From Alistipes sp. (GTDB lineage: Bacteria > Bacteroidota > Bacteroidia > Bacteroidales > Rikenellaceae), in NCBI GenBank assembly GCA_017546725.1, contig JAFYRX010000062.1:1-50395 (forward strand): a stretch of 50,395 nt of DNA, in the 5' to 3' direction. Made by a program: the position numbers and the translations under genes. Shown one piece after another: positions 1-8,803 of the stretch. Numbering within the stretch: the first letter of the stretch is position 1; each line of letters begins with the position of its first letter. The notes under the pieces are model-generated. The model was not told the origin of the DNA. It ran no database searches and saw nothing but the letters and a program-made list of their open reading frames with translations.

Positions 1-27
1 AAATTCAAAATTCAAAATTCAAAATTG
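1..27. repeat. AT-rich heptamer tandem repeat (window edge)
   Basis: The window opens with about four copies of a heptamer of the form AAAATTC, the last ending in G. The array is cut by the window edge, so its full length is unknown. It lies downstream of the esterase gene and codes for nothing visible. It may be simple slippage DNA. Confidence 0.6.
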
Positions 28-35
28 ATTTCTTA

Positions 36-73
36 TTTATTGAAAAACAAACTCCCTCTTTTGGGGAGGGAGT
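36..73 (-). terminator. Rho-independent terminator of the esterase gene
   Basis: An 8-bp perfect stem (ACTCCCTC at 51-58 pairing with GAGGGAGT at 66-73) encloses a 7-nt loop. Read on the minus strand it is followed by a T-rich run (TTTGTTTTTC). It begins about 25 bases after the esterase stop codon, so it probably ends that transcript. Confidence 0.7.
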
Positions 74-98
74 CGGTTACATCTTTTTATTGTTGGTA

Positions 99-1187
99 TT
101 ACTTAAAAAGTCTTGGTGCAAGGTTATGCAGGTCGTGGCGCCAAACGTGCCAACTATGACCGCCAGGCATCTCGCTAAACTCATATTTGATGCCGCACTT
201 GTCAAAGACCTTCAACATCTCTTTGCCGTTGTTGTAGGCGATGTCTTCGGGGCCGCCCTGCGTGAAGAGCAATAATTTGGCTGTTTTGTTGAGTGTTGCG
301 GCAATCTCGTTCAAACGCTTCTCGCCATTGGCATACATCTCGCGGTTGTTAGTAAACCATCCCGAACTCATTACGTTAATGTAACCAAACATAGAGGGGT
401 AGGCCATAAATGACTCCATAGTCTCCAACCCGCCCATTGAGAGGCCCGCCAAAGCACGATTGGCGGCATCGGTCTTGGTGCGGTAGTTCTTTTGAATATA
501 AGGTATAATATCCTCTACCAACTCGTCGGCAAACTTATCGGTGGGCATACTGCCGTCGGGCATAACGACAATCATTCGTACCATCTTCCCCTCGGCCAAC
601 AGATTGTCGAGGATGTTACCAGCGCGACCTACGCCAGGCCACGATGCGTCGTTGTCACCACCACCGTGAATAAGGTATAATACGGGGAGTTTCTCTTTCG
701 AGGCGTTGTAACCTTCGGGTGTCCAGATGTGCATACGGCGTGTGGTGTTCATCGTTGAGGATTTATAGTAAACCTGCGCTACAGCACCGTGAGGAACATC
801 TTTCTGTGCCCAGAAGGGTTGCTCGCTGCCCTTGACAATCTCGACTACGGGGCGAATCTCGCTAAGACGTGGATACTTCGGGTCGAAAACCTGAACGCCA
901 TCAACCGTAAATGCGTAGCGGAAAGCGCCTTCACCGACCTGCTCCTTCGGAAGAGTTGCGCTCCAAACGCCCTTATCGTCTTTCGCGAATTTTGCGCCAA
1001 AGGCCATAATATCGCCCGTCAGGCCTACACGTTGTGCTGTGGGTGCGAAGATGCGGAATGTGACACTGCCGTCGGCATTGACCTCGACAGATTTAAGGTT
1101 TGCATTGGGGGATTGTGGCCAGCGCTGTTGTGCGCATAGTGCGATGCACGAGAATAGCAAGAGTGCAACAAGGGTAATCTTTTTCAT
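99..1187 (-). CDS. Secreted CE1-like esterase (Fes/feruloyl-esterase type)
   Basis: A probable periplasmic or secreted serine esterase of the alpha/beta-hydrolase fold, about 362 residues. The start chosen is the ATG at 1187, which gives a clean signal peptide (MKKITLVALLLFSCIALCAQ); a longer frame to 1250 only adds an unlikely N-terminus. Residues about 25-130 resemble the early-set, CBM48-like domain often placed before such esterases. The catalytic domain follows, with LYLIHGGGDND near the oxyanion hole, the nucleophile elbow GLSMGG (Ser250) and a late His in GGHSWH (His344). The family removes acyl or feruloyl groups from polysaccharides or hydrolyses siderophore-type esters, and the substrate cannot be read from sequence. 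It appears monocistronic, with its own terminator. Confidence 0.85.
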   Translation of the reverse strand: MKKITLVALLLFSCIALCAQQRWPQSPNANLKSVEVNADGSVTFRIFAPTAQRVGLTGDIMAFGAKFAKDDKGVWSATLPKEQVGEGAFRYAFTVDGVQVFDPKYPRLSEIRPVVEIVKGSEQPFWAQKDVPHGAVAQVYYKSSTMNTTRRMHIWTPEGYNASKEKLPVLYLIHGGGDNDASWPGVGRAGNILDNLLAEGKMVRMIVVMPDGSMPTDKFADELVEDIIPYIQKNYRTKTDAANRALAGLSMGGLETMESFMAYPSMFGYINVMSSGWFTNNREMYANGEKRLNEIAATLNKTAKLLLFTQGGPEDIAYNNGKEMLKVFDKCGIKYEFSEMPGGHSWHVWRHDLHNLAPRLFK

Positions 1188-1265
1188 AATATTGTAATTT
1201 TGGTTAGTTTCTGTCTTTGGCGGCGTAATGTGCGGCCGAGCCGAGAACAAATATAAGCAAAATAA

Positions 1266-1296
1266 TTTGCAAATTCACTTTTTTACACTATATTTG
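1266..1296 (+). promoter_or_regulatory. Promoter of tRNA-Val, Bacteroidetes consensus
   Basis: TTTG at 1266-1269, a 19-base spacer and TATATTTG at 1289-1296 match the Bacteroidetes primary-sigma consensus (TTTG-N19/21-TAnnTTTG). Transcription would start near 1303, about 14 bases before the tRNA. Confidence 0.75.
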
Positions 1297-1316
1297 CACC
1301 CGCAAACACGCAATTA

Positions 1317-1391
1317 GGGAGTTTAGCTCAGCTGGTTCAGAGCATCTGCCTTACAAGCAGAGGGTCGGCGGTTCGAATCCGTCAACTCCCA
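1317..1391 (+). tRNA. tRNA-Val (anticodon TAC)
   Basis: A complete cloverleaf can be drawn. The acceptor stem is GGGAGTT (1317-1323) with AACTCCC (1384-1390), and A1391 is the discriminator. The D-arm contains AGCTCAGCTGGTTCAGAGC, the anticodon loop CTTACAA lies at 1350-1356 with anticodon TAC at 1352-1354, and the T-loop is GTTCGAATC. The bases after the discriminator are CAC rather than an encoded CCA, so the CCA tail must be added or completed after transcription. It has its own promoter and lies between the esterase and the GH20 gene, both on the other strand. Confidence 0.97.
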
Positions 1392-1437
1392 CACGGAAAA
1401 AGGGTTCCAATTTTGGAGCCCTTTTTTCGTGTGGGAG
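1386..1437 (+). terminator. Terminator of tRNA-Val, overlapping the tRNA 3' end
   Basis: The inner stem GGGTTCC (1402-1408) with GGAGCCC (1415-1421) is followed at once by six T residues (1422-1427), a normal intrinsic terminator. Pairing continues outward through the A/T tracts to CTCCCACACG (1386-1395) with CGTGTGGGAG (1428-1437). The outer stem therefore uses the 3' acceptor strand of the tRNA itself. Confidence 0.85.
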
Positions 1438-1517
1438 TATTCTCCCAACTATATTTACATTCCCTCCCCCAGTCCCTCCCTTTGAGAAAGGGATGCCAGG
1501 GAAAGAAAATATTATCG

Positions 1518-2927
1518 CTATCTTTTGGGTTCGGGATGGCGTTCGGGGTTGCGGAAGTCGTAGTAGTGGACGTCCATTGTATCCAAATATTTATACTCCT
1601 TCTCTACACGCTTTAGGAACGCCGAGTAATCGATATTAGAGTCCAAAGACCAAGCCTTCTCGGCCAAAGCGAGGATTCGCGGATAAATCATATACTCGCG
1701 ACGGGGGTGTGTAATTACTCGCTCCGACCAGAGGTTTGACTGAACGCCTATAACTTTGGGGTTGTCCTCAATCTTGTACTCATAGATTTCCTTCATATAG
1801 TTTACGGCCTTAATCCATACCAAGTGTCCCTCTTTGTCGTCGGGGTCCTGAACAAAGTCGAGGTAGAAGGGACGGTCGGGGCATACAACCATATCGAAGC
1901 CCTTGTCGGCGCCCTGTCCCAGGAACTCGGGGTGTTCTGTGTGCCACCACAGCATAACCTTGCCTTCGGGTGATGTACCGCTGTCAATCAAGTCGTCCCA
2001 CGCTACAACGTTCTTGCCCGTAGAGGTGATGATGTCGGCCAAACGGCGGCAGAAATACTCCTCCACCTCGTTGAGCGACTTCAAACCCTCCTTTTCCATC
2101 AAAGCCTTAACCTCGGGAAGATTATCCCAACCATTCTTGTTCACCTCGTCACCTCCGATGTGGATATAACGGCCAGGGAATAGTTCGGCAAGTTCCGAAT
2201 AGATGGTCTTAAGTGTAGCGTAAGTCTCTTCCTTACCAGGGTTTACGGTGCGGTCGTTACCCTTGAGCGATGGCATAACTCGGTTGAAAGCCGATGCGTG
2301 GCCAGGCATATCAATCTCGGGGATAACCTCGATGTGACGCTCTGCTGCATAGGCCACAATCTCGCGAATCTCATCCTGTGTATAGAACTTTGCAGGGGCC
2401 TTTGAATCAGAGTAGCAACCTATGCCGCCCACCTTGGTGAGTTCGGGGAATGCCTTAATCTCTACACGCCAGCCCTGGTCGTCAGAGAGATGCCAGTGGA
2501 AGCGGTTTAACTTGTAGCGGGCCATCATATCAAGCACCTGCTTTACTTCGTCCTTGCCGAAGAAGTGACGAGCCTCGTCGAGCATAAATCCACGCCACGA
2601 GAAGCGCGGGGCATCCTTTATCACGCCACAATACATTGTCTCCTCTTCAGCGAGTTGATTCAACGACTGGAGTGCATAGAAGCGTCCTGCATCGGACGAT
2701 GCCTTGATGACGATACCGCTCTTTTTGATGTGGAGTTCGTATGCCTCGGCAGGCATATCCTTGGCCTTTACATACTTAATCATGTTAATCTTTGCCTTGT
2801 TGAATACCACATCGGTCATCTCGGCAGATTGGGGGTAGGGGATAATGTTTACAGCCTTGCAAGGCGTAATGCCAACAAAGGTAAGCAAAAGCCACGCTGT
2901 CAGCAGGGAAATGAATTTTAATTGCAT
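1518..2927 (-). CDS. Beta-N-acetylhexosaminidase, GH20
   Basis: An exo-acting beta-N-acetylhexosaminidase that would remove terminal GlcNAc or GalNAc from glycans. The 469-residue product has an N-terminal signal peptide ending near PCKA. It then shows the small GH20b alpha/beta domain (about residues 25-100) and the TIM-barrel catalytic domain. Diagnostic motifs are FMLDEARHFF, RFHWHLSDDQGWR, IPEIDMPGHASA and HIGGDEV; in the last, Asp260 and Glu261 are the pair that, in this family, orients the substrate acetamido group and acts as general acid. The gene starts 34 bases after the GH36 stop and is the last of three minus-strand genes. I found no strong terminator directly after it. Confidence 0.93.
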   Translation of the reverse strand: MQLKFISLLTAWLLLTFVGITPCKAVNIIPYPQSAEMTDVVFNKAKINMIKYVKAKDMPAEAYELHIKKSGIVIKASSDAGRFYALQSLNQLAEEETMYCGVIKDAPRFSWRGFMLDEARHFFGKDEVKQVLDMMARYKLNRFHWHLSDDQGWRVEIKAFPELTKVGGIGCYSDSKAPAKFYTQDEIREIVAYAAERHIEVIPEIDMPGHASAFNRVMPSLKGNDRTVNPGKEETYATLKTIYSELAELFPGRYIHIGGDEVNKNGWDNLPEVKALMEKEGLKSLNEVEEYFCRRLADIITSTGKNVVAWDDLIDSGTSPEGKVMLWWHTEHPEFLGQGADKGFDMVVCPDRPFYLDFVQDPDDKEGHLVWIKAVNYMKEIYEYKIEDNPKVIGVQSNLWSERVITHPRREYMIYPRILALAEKAWSLDSNIDYSAFLKRVEKEYKYLDTMDVHYYDFRNPERHPEPKR

Positions 2928-2961
2928 AATGTTTTATTTAATTGTTATTTATTAGTAATAA

Positions 2962-5025
2962 TTATTTCTTGGGTGCGTACTGCAACATCAAAGAGCCTCT
3001 GGGATTGTCAATTTTCAACGCTAAGCCCTCTGCAAGTTGTTTGCCTGTAGCCTCGCTGACCGAGCCGTCGTTGTCGTTACGCACCGTATATGTAAGGTCG
3101 GGATTGAGGCCTTTGAGGCGTACGGTAATCGTGCTATGTTGATTTTGGCTACGACGGAATGCCATAACAATACCCGTATTGTCTGACGGGCGGTTGAGTT
3201 GGTAGGCCAACCATACATTCTCGGCAGTGAGGTCGTTGATGCCCGTTAGCGGATAGTAATCCTCCATATAGTATGGGCGTAACTCCTTGAACTGCTTGAT
3301 TGTGCGGTGCATATCGGCAAGCGAGCCGTTGCGTGATGCCACCTCCCAATTCGTTACCATTGCACTGCTCATACTTGAGCGGAAGTTATAGTGGTCGCCA
3401 CCATAAACGCCTGTTCCGTGCAATGGGAGGAAGAAATTTAGACCATATGTGTGGCATTGGTAGCCGTTAACCTCTCCGTAGTTGTAATCGGTGCGCCACA
3501 ACGGTAGGCTACGACTCATAGTCTCCAAATCGAGGCGACGACCGCCTGAAGCACAGTTGTCGATAATCATATTTGGGAAACGCTCCAAAAGATAATCCCA
3601 ATATGCGTAGAGTCCCTCGATATGGCGAATTTCGCTGATACCTATGCGGTCGGGGGCATCGTTTGCAGCCCAATATCCGTTGATAGCCATATTGAAATCC
3701 TGGCGATAGTAGTCGATGCCATTCTCCTCAATCAAATCGCCAATGTATTTACACAACCAATCGAGTGCTTGCTTGTTACCGAGGTTGAAGAGCATATTTT
3801 CGCCTCTGCTGGGTAATGATAGCAACCATTCGGGATGTTCTTTGGCGAATTGAGTACCTTTGTAAACGCGCTCTGGCTCAAACCAAACCATAAACTTTGC
3901 GCCAATCTTGTGGGCTGCGTCCGATACGGGCTTTAGTCCATTGGGGAAACGTTCCTTGTCGACAGTCCAGTTGCCAACTTGATTATACCAAGTGCGACCT
4001 TCGAAGTTGGGGCCTCCGCTACCTGTGTACCAACCAGCGTCTAACCAAAATACCTCGGGTACAATGCCAAACTGCTTGTGACGGTTGATGAGTGCTACAG
4101 CGTAGTCTTCGGTCAAACAGCCGTACTCGTTGCAAGGCGATGGGTCGCCCCAGTCAAATCCTCCGCACAGAGGTGCGTGAGCATAGGCGTTATCGACTTT
4201 GTGGGTATGGTGTGCAAGCATAAAGCGACGGAAGGCGTTGTTTCCTGTCATAAAGTCTTCGCCCTGCCAAAAGAGCATAGCAATGCGCGGTGTGCGGATA
4301 GTCTCGTTAGGTAGTAGGTGTAAATCCATCTTTGCCATACCCGAATTGAGTGTAAGGCTCTTTTCGTCGTTCGCCGTCAGTGATGCGAACCACTCACCTG
4401 TCCAACCGATGGCTACTACTGCGCCAGTATTGTCGGGCGAAATTATATTAAAGAAGGGGTATGCCGATGTGTCCGACGAACGTCCGTGCGCTGGTTGCAT
4501 AAGCAGACCGTTGCCAGCAGGAAGTTTGTCGAGTGTGGCCATAAAGTCTTGACGCACACCACAACTACCTTTGCAACTCAGGAGTTGGAATGGCTCTGCG
4601 TTTGCCGATTGCATAGTATAATCGGCGACCTTTACATCCTTAATCTGCGGTGTGTTGCTGTCGGATGTGTTGGTGAAGTATAATACCCACTCTACGGCAT
4701 TGAACTCCTTGAAGCCGCTAATCTCGCATTTTACCTCAAGGCCTGTGGCGGGGTCGGTGTAGGTTGCCAAATATTTTACAACATTATCCTCTTCACACGG
4801 TTGAGCCTTTATGGTGTGCTTCCACTTGCGGATAAAGCCCGCAGAGTTTTTGTCGTTATAATTGAACGAAAATGGGGGTAGTTTGCCTTTGCCGAAAGAT
4901 GTTGTAATCCACTTTTCGATATCCTGCGGAACTACGATTTTTTGCGAGGTTTGAGCCTCGGCTCGTTGCATCCACGTTCCTGTTATCGCTATCAGTACAA
5001 CGAGGATAGATAATAGTTTTCTCAT
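2962..5025 (-). CDS. Alpha-galactosidase, GH36/melibiase type
   Basis: A secreted alpha-galactosidase of clan GH-D. The ATG at 5025 is preferred because it yields a signal peptide (MRKLLSILVVLIAITGTW, then ending near AEA); ATGs further upstream overlap the preceding gene. The 687-residue chain has an N-terminal beta-sandwich and a central TIM barrel. Motifs include VFWLDAGWY, MVWFEPERV and KEHPEWLL. The nucleophile is probably Asp443 in YYRQDFN and the acid/base Asp513 in LWRTDYN, after the conserved IIDNCASGGRRLD segment. It lies 37 bases after the GxGYxYP gene and 34 before GH20, so the three are probably one operon. Alpha-galactose or alpha-GalNAc specificity cannot be separated here. Confidence 0.88.
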   Translation of the reverse strand: MRKLLSILVVLIAITGTWMQRAEAQTSQKIVVPQDIEKWITTSFGKGKLPPFSFNYNDKNSAGFIRKWKHTIKAQPCEEDNVVKYLATYTDPATGLEVKCEISGFKEFNAVEWVLYFTNTSDSNTPQIKDVKVADYTMQSANAEPFQLLSCKGSCGVRQDFMATLDKLPAGNGLLMQPAHGRSSDTSAYPFFNIISPDNTGAVVAIGWTGEWFASLTANDEKSLTLNSGMAKMDLHLLPNETIRTPRIAMLFWQGEDFMTGNNAFRRFMLAHHTHKVDNAYAHAPLCGGFDWGDPSPCNEYGCLTEDYAVALINRHKQFGIVPEVFWLDAGWYTGSGGPNFEGRTWYNQVGNWTVDKERFPNGLKPVSDAAHKIGAKFMVWFEPERVYKGTQFAKEHPEWLLSLPSRGENMLFNLGNKQALDWLCKYIGDLIEENGIDYYRQDFNMAINGYWAANDAPDRIGISEIRHIEGLYAYWDYLLERFPNMIIDNCASGGRRLDLETMSRSLPLWRTDYNYGEVNGYQCHTYGLNFFLPLHGTGVYGGDHYNFRSSMSSAMVTNWEVASRNGSLADMHRTIKQFKELRPYYMEDYYPLTGINDLTAENVWLAYQLNRPSDNTGIVMAFRRSQNQHSTITVRLKGLNPDLTYTVRNDNDGSVSEATGKQLAEGLALKIDNPRGSLMLQYAPKK

Positions 5026-5062
5026 CGGTATATTGTTTATGTTTTTAGTCATAATTGGGCGG

Positions 5063-6955
5063 TTATTCAATCTTACCGTTTGCGGCATCGGGATTCTCAT
5101 TGAGCCAACGGCGATATAGTTCGAAGAAAGTGGGGGCATCCAATAACTCTAATTGCGGAGCATCCTGTTTTATGTGTTCGATTATCTCCTTGTGCCAAGT
5201 GGGCGACTTTAGGATGTCGCGATACCAGCCGAATGGTGTGGGATTGCGGTAGAGCATATCCCAAACTATAAAGTCGGCATTCTCCTCGGGCGAACGCACC
5301 AAATCATCTCCCGAACGCAATATGGGCATATCGCCGAACAGACGTGTGCGAGGAGTCTTCTGCGGAACTATGCCGTTGGGACTGAACGAGGCGTAGCACT
5401 CTAAACCTTTGTCGTTGAGCGCAGGAGCGTGGCCGTCAATTACAAAACCTGTAATAGTGAGTCCCCACTTCTCGTAATAGGGGCGGCAATGGTTGGCCCA
5501 CGCATCAAGTCCGTCGGGTAGGCCCGACTCGCGTGGCTCTTGCAACATTCCTGGCATCAAATAACCTGCACCGTTATCGGCAGCGGCAAAGTAGTCGTTG
5601 GGCGAAGCGGTGCGACGTACATAATCCATTACCATAGGCGCACGGCGTGCCAATACGGGGCTTATACACCACATTAATGGATACTCTCCACGTGCAGAGT
5701 CGCTCCATAAATATGGAAGTACGCTTGTAATCCACGACGAGGCGTCGTAGTCGCCAACGTAGAAGATGTAGAATTTGCGGCCGTCGATTTTAACCTTGCC
5801 TTGCTCATCGAGATATCCGCGACGGCGGAGGTCATCTTCGGTTACCCACTTCTGTGGATAAGACTCTTCTGTCGGGAAGTGTTGCCAAAATGATGCGTTG
5901 GCCATTGCTCCAAAACCTATGGCGTCGGCATCCTTAAAGGCGTTGTAACCGCTAATGATGCGGCTGAATTCCCACTCTGTCGCTACATCTTCGTGTTGGC
6001 CGTTAGCGTGCTTTGTGTATTTATAAGCCCACGCGGGGAAACCGCCTATGTGGCACATCTTTTCGCCTTTGTTGATTCGGTATGCCTCGCGCAACATCTC
6101 TATCAGTGTGTTGTAGTCGCAACCTATGCTCTGCTCTCGGTCATCCGTTGCGGATTCATCGGCCCAAGGCGAGAGGTCAAAGAAAAAGGCTCGTTTGCTG
6201 ACAAAGAAGTCGTGATTCGTCAAGCAGTGGGCATTCATAGGGGCGGCCTGAGGCTTTTCTCTCCAATATTGGTCGAGATAGTATGCTCCGTACTCGCCAC
6301 TGCAGCGGTTTGACTTCATATAGTTGTGGATAAACCAGATGTAGGGGTCATTCTTGAGTGAGCCCGTCGATTGGCGGTCTGTCTGCGGAATGATGCCTTT
6401 GCCTGTAAAGAGTGGGGTGCCGTCGGGATTGACGAGCCACACTTTGACATCTAATTTCGGGCCTTGATTAATTAGTCGGTCGTATAATGAGCCTTTGCGT
6501 TTGTCGTAACGTACGGCAACAAGATTTTCGATGCCCGCAACAGCCGATGCTACACACGAGGTGGAGGCAATGTTTGAATCATAAACAACGGCTCCGTCTA
6601 TATGCTTGGCATATTGGCTGACAAGGTCCACTACATCGTCATACACGACTGTATCTCGTCCCGCGAGCCAACGCCCTTCCTGGCGGTAGTAGTTCCACCA
6701 AAAGCGGTCGGCCTCCATCATATGATTTTTGACGTAGTTGATATAGATGAGCGGCTTTTCGCGATTGACTATACCTTGCAATGTAGCGGTAGTATGCAAT
6801 GCGTCCCACATATCGGTGACCTGCTCTTTGTTGTCGGGGGAGTAATCCCACATCGATGAGAAATCAATGTATGCAATAGGTTTTCTGTTTTGGTTTCCGC
6901 ACGAAGAAAATGCGGATATAAAAAACAGAACTAAAATAAAAAGTCTGCGATTCAT
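5063..6955 (-). CDS. GxGYxYP-family putative glycoside hydrolase lipoprotein
   Basis: A 630-residue protein with a lipoprotein signal (cysteine at about residue 19 in SAFSSCG), so probably anchored in the outer membrane or periplasm. The body resembles the GxGYxYP putative glycoside hydrolase family of gut Bacteroidetes. Visible features are an N-terminal segment with ATLQGIVNREKPLIYI, a central YIFYVGDYDAS-type stretch (FYVGDYDASSW) and the C-terminal signature, here GAGYLMP instead of GxGYxYP, followed by FVIDGHAPAL. Activity of the family is poorly established. It is first in the run leading to GH36 and GH20, which suggests a role in the same glycan degradation. Confidence 0.75.
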   Translation of the reverse strand: MNRRLFILVLFFISAFSSCGNQNRKPIAYIDFSSMWDYSPDNKEQVTDMWDALHTTATLQGIVNREKPLIYINYVKNHMMEADRFWWNYYRQEGRWLAGRDTVVYDDVVDLVSQYAKHIDGAVVYDSNIASTSCVASAVAGIENLVAVRYDKRKGSLYDRLINQGPKLDVKVWLVNPDGTPLFTGKGIIPQTDRQSTGSLKNDPYIWFIHNYMKSNRCSGEYGAYYLDQYWREKPQAAPMNAHCLTNHDFFVSKRAFFFDLSPWADESATDDREQSIGCDYNTLIEMLREAYRINKGEKMCHIGGFPAWAYKYTKHANGQHEDVATEWEFSRIISGYNAFKDADAIGFGAMANASFWQHFPTEESYPQKWVTEDDLRRRGYLDEQGKVKIDGRKFYIFYVGDYDASSWITSVLPYLWSDSARGEYPLMWCISPVLARRAPMVMDYVRRTASPNDYFAAADNGAGYLMPGMLQEPRESGLPDGLDAWANHCRPYYEKWGLTITGFVIDGHAPALNDKGLECYASFSPNGIVPQKTPRTRLFGDMPILRSGDDLVRSPEENADFIVWDMLYRNPTPFGWYRDILKSPTWHKEIIEHIKQDAPQLELLDAPTFFELYRRWLNENPDAANGKIE

Positions 6956-6978
6956 AGTTTAGTCAAAAATGTTCTCCA

Positions 6979-7015
6979 CAAATATAGTTTTTTTATTGGA
7001 AAGTCGCTACCTTTG
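6979..7015. promoter_or_regulatory. Divergent -7 elements for the glycosidase run and rmuC
   Basis: TATATTTG on the minus strand (6986 to 6979) faces the GxGYxYP gene. TACCTTTG on the plus strand (7008-7015) faces rmuC. Both match the Bacteroidetes -7 consensus TAnnTTTG. No clear TTTG -33 box is seen at the usual distance for either. Confidence 0.55.
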
Positions 7016-7045
7016 TTCAAGGATAATACTAAAAAAGCACAAATT

Positions 7046-8407
7046 ATGGAGTTATTATATTTGGCGGTAATCGTAATATTGTTAATTGTTGGTGTCGTGT
7101 TGGCTCTATTATATGCCAAGCAGAAACAGCAAACTGTCATTACGCAGGAGCGTTTGTCGGTTGCTGAGCAGGCTTTGTTATCGGCAGATGTGGCAACTTC
7201 GGAGGCGCAGAAAGCCCAGGAAGCTTTGCGTGCGGAGTGCGAACGTGAGCGTATGGCTCGCGTGAAGGCCGAGACCGAACTCGAAGCCGAGCGTCGCACG
7301 TCAGCCGAGAAGGTGCGCCAGCAGGAGGAGTTCGAGAAGACGTTGCGAGAGCAGTTCAAGGCCCTCGCAGGTGATGTGTTAGGCGAGCAGAGCCGACGTT
7401 TCAAGGAGGAGAATCGTGAGTCGATGGATGTGATACTCAAGCCTTTCAAGGATAATATCAGCGAGTTTCGTCGTCGTGTAGAGGATATATATTCGCACCA
7501 GAATGAGCAGAATGGAGCCTTGAAGAATGAGTTGCATCGTTTGATGGATTTGAATGTGAAAATTACTACCGAAACGACTAATCTGACCAATGCCTTGAAG
7601 GGTAATTCCAAGGTGCAGGGAGATTGGGGTGAGATGATACTCGACACGATACTCGACAATTCGAAACTTATCAAAGGCGTACACTATTACACGCAACAGA
7701 ATCTGAAGGGCGAGGAGGGTAATAATCTTCGTCCCGATGTGATTTTAAATCTACCCAATAAACGTCAGATAGTTATCGATTCAAAAGTATCGGTCAAGGC
7801 ATATGTAAGGAGTGTTGAGGCAGAGACCGATGCGGAACGTAAAATGGCCATGGCGTCCCATATAGACTCTTTGCGTCAGCACGTTAAGGAGTTGAGTCGT
7901 AAGAAATATCAGGAATTGGTTGCATCACCCGATTTTGTGATTATGTTTGTGCCCAATGAGCCTGCTTTTTTGGATGCACTCAAGGAGGATAATGCGATTT
8001 GGAGTGATGCTTACAAGAGTAAGGTTATAATCTCGTCACCCACCAATCTGTTTGCTTTGTTGATGATTGTAAATGATTTGTGGCAACGTGATGACCAGAG
8101 TAAGAATCAAGCGGCCATTCTGGATAATGCTTTGAAATTGTATCGTCAGTTGGTTGATTTTACGACAGCATTGGAGGGCGTTGGTGTGGAACTCGACCAG
8201 GCGAAGGCAAAGTATGATGATGCCTATAAGCGTTTGCATACTGGTAATAACAATATTGTGCGATTGGGCGAGCGCCTGCGTAAGTTGAGTGCGACGACCG
8301 GGCCTAAACGTATGCCAAAGTCGTTGCTGGATAATTATGATGGTGCTTCGGAAGATGAAGCAATAGTTGAAGTGGAGAAACATAAAGAGCAGATAGACAA
8401 TGAGTAA
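7046..8407 (+). CDS. rmuC: DNA recombination protein RmuC
   Basis: RmuC-family protein, linked in E. coli to limiting recombination at inverted repeats and thought to be a nuclease-related factor. The ATG at 7046 gives 453 residues starting with one membrane segment (about residues 2-24, LYLAVIVILLIVGVVLALLY). A long, Glu/Arg-rich coiled coil follows to about residue 120. The RmuC domain then contains GDWGEMIL, RPDVILNLPN, VIDSKVSVKAY and FVIMFVPNEPAFLDAL. A TTG at 7013 would extend the frame but overlaps the -7 box, so it is not used. Its last 8 bases overlap the next gene, indicating translational coupling. Confidence 0.93.
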   Translation: MELLYLAVIVILLIVGVVLALLYAKQKQQTVITQERLSVAEQALLSADVATSEAQKAQEALRAECERERMARVKAETELEAERRTSAEKVRQQEEFEKTLREQFKALAGDVLGEQSRRFKEENRESMDVILKPFKDNISEFRRRVEDIYSHQNEQNGALKNELHRLMDLNVKITTETTNLTNALKGNSKVQGDWGEMILDTILDNSKLIKGVHYYTQQNLKGEEGNNLRPDVILNLPNKRQIVIDSKVSVKAYVRSVEAETDAERKMAMASHIDSLRQHVKELSRKKYQELVASPDFVIMFVPNEPAFLDALKEDNAIWSDAYKSKVIISSPTNLFALLMIVNDLWQRDDQSKNQAAILDNALKLYRQLVDFTTALEGVGVELDQAKAKYDDAYKRLHTGNNNIVRLGERLRKLSATTGPKRMPKSLLDNYDGASEDEAIVEVEKHKEQIDNE

Positions 8408-8753
8408 GACGGAAGTGTTTTGGCAGCGATTGGATGCTCTGCTGGAGCGTTCCGAGATAGTAATAGATAGACCTAAAGGGTCGCATCATCCACGCTTTCA
8501 CGAGATTGTATATGCGTTGGATTATGGCTATTTGGACGGCACTACATCGGCCGATGGCGAGGGTGTTGATGTATGGTTGGGAAGTGAGCCCGAGCGCGGA
8601 CTCAACGCTGTAATTTGTACGGTGGATTTAGATAAAGGTGATGCCGAGATGAAACTTATGGTAGGCTGCACCGAAGACGAGATGCGATATATAGAGGATT
8701 TTTATAACACTTGGCCCGATATGGGAGGATACATCATTAGGCGCGAGGAGTAA
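8400..8753 (+). CDS. Small inorganic-pyrophosphatase-like protein
   Basis: A 117-residue cytoplasmic protein resembling the core of family I inorganic pyrophosphatases: RPKGSHHPRF, YALDYGYLDGT, then DGEGVDVWLG where the classical active-site signature D-x-D-P-x-D would be. Here the middle Asp is Glu and the Pro is Gly, and the chain is well short of the usual 170-180 residues. It could be a divergent phosphohydrolase rather than a true PPi hydrolase. The start codon lies inside the end of rmuC (8-base overlap), so the two are co-translated. Confidence 0.7.
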   Translation: MSKTEVFWQRLDALLERSEIVIDRPKGSHHPRFHEIVYALDYGYLDGTTSADGEGVDVWLGSEPERGLNAVICTVDLDKGDAEMKLMVGCTEDEMRYIEDFYNTWPDMGGYIIRREE

Positions 8754-8803
8754 GATTTCTAAAAATATAACCTTATTTTCAACTATTAAGAACAAAAAAA
8801 ACT

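Noticed and set aside
1478-1492. Terminator of the GH20 gene (CCCTTTGAGAAAGGG)
   Set aside because: The 6-bp palindrome is not followed by a T-run on the minus strand, so it is too weak to call.
1317-7000. Genomic island inserted at tRNA-Val
   Set aside because: No second copy of the tRNA 3' end, no integrase and no base-composition break were seen downstream of the tRNA.
6952-7674. 240-codon Ser/Arg-rich frame opposite rmuC
   Set aside because: Composition is that of an antisense shadow of the Glu-rich coiled coil, and rmuC is certain.
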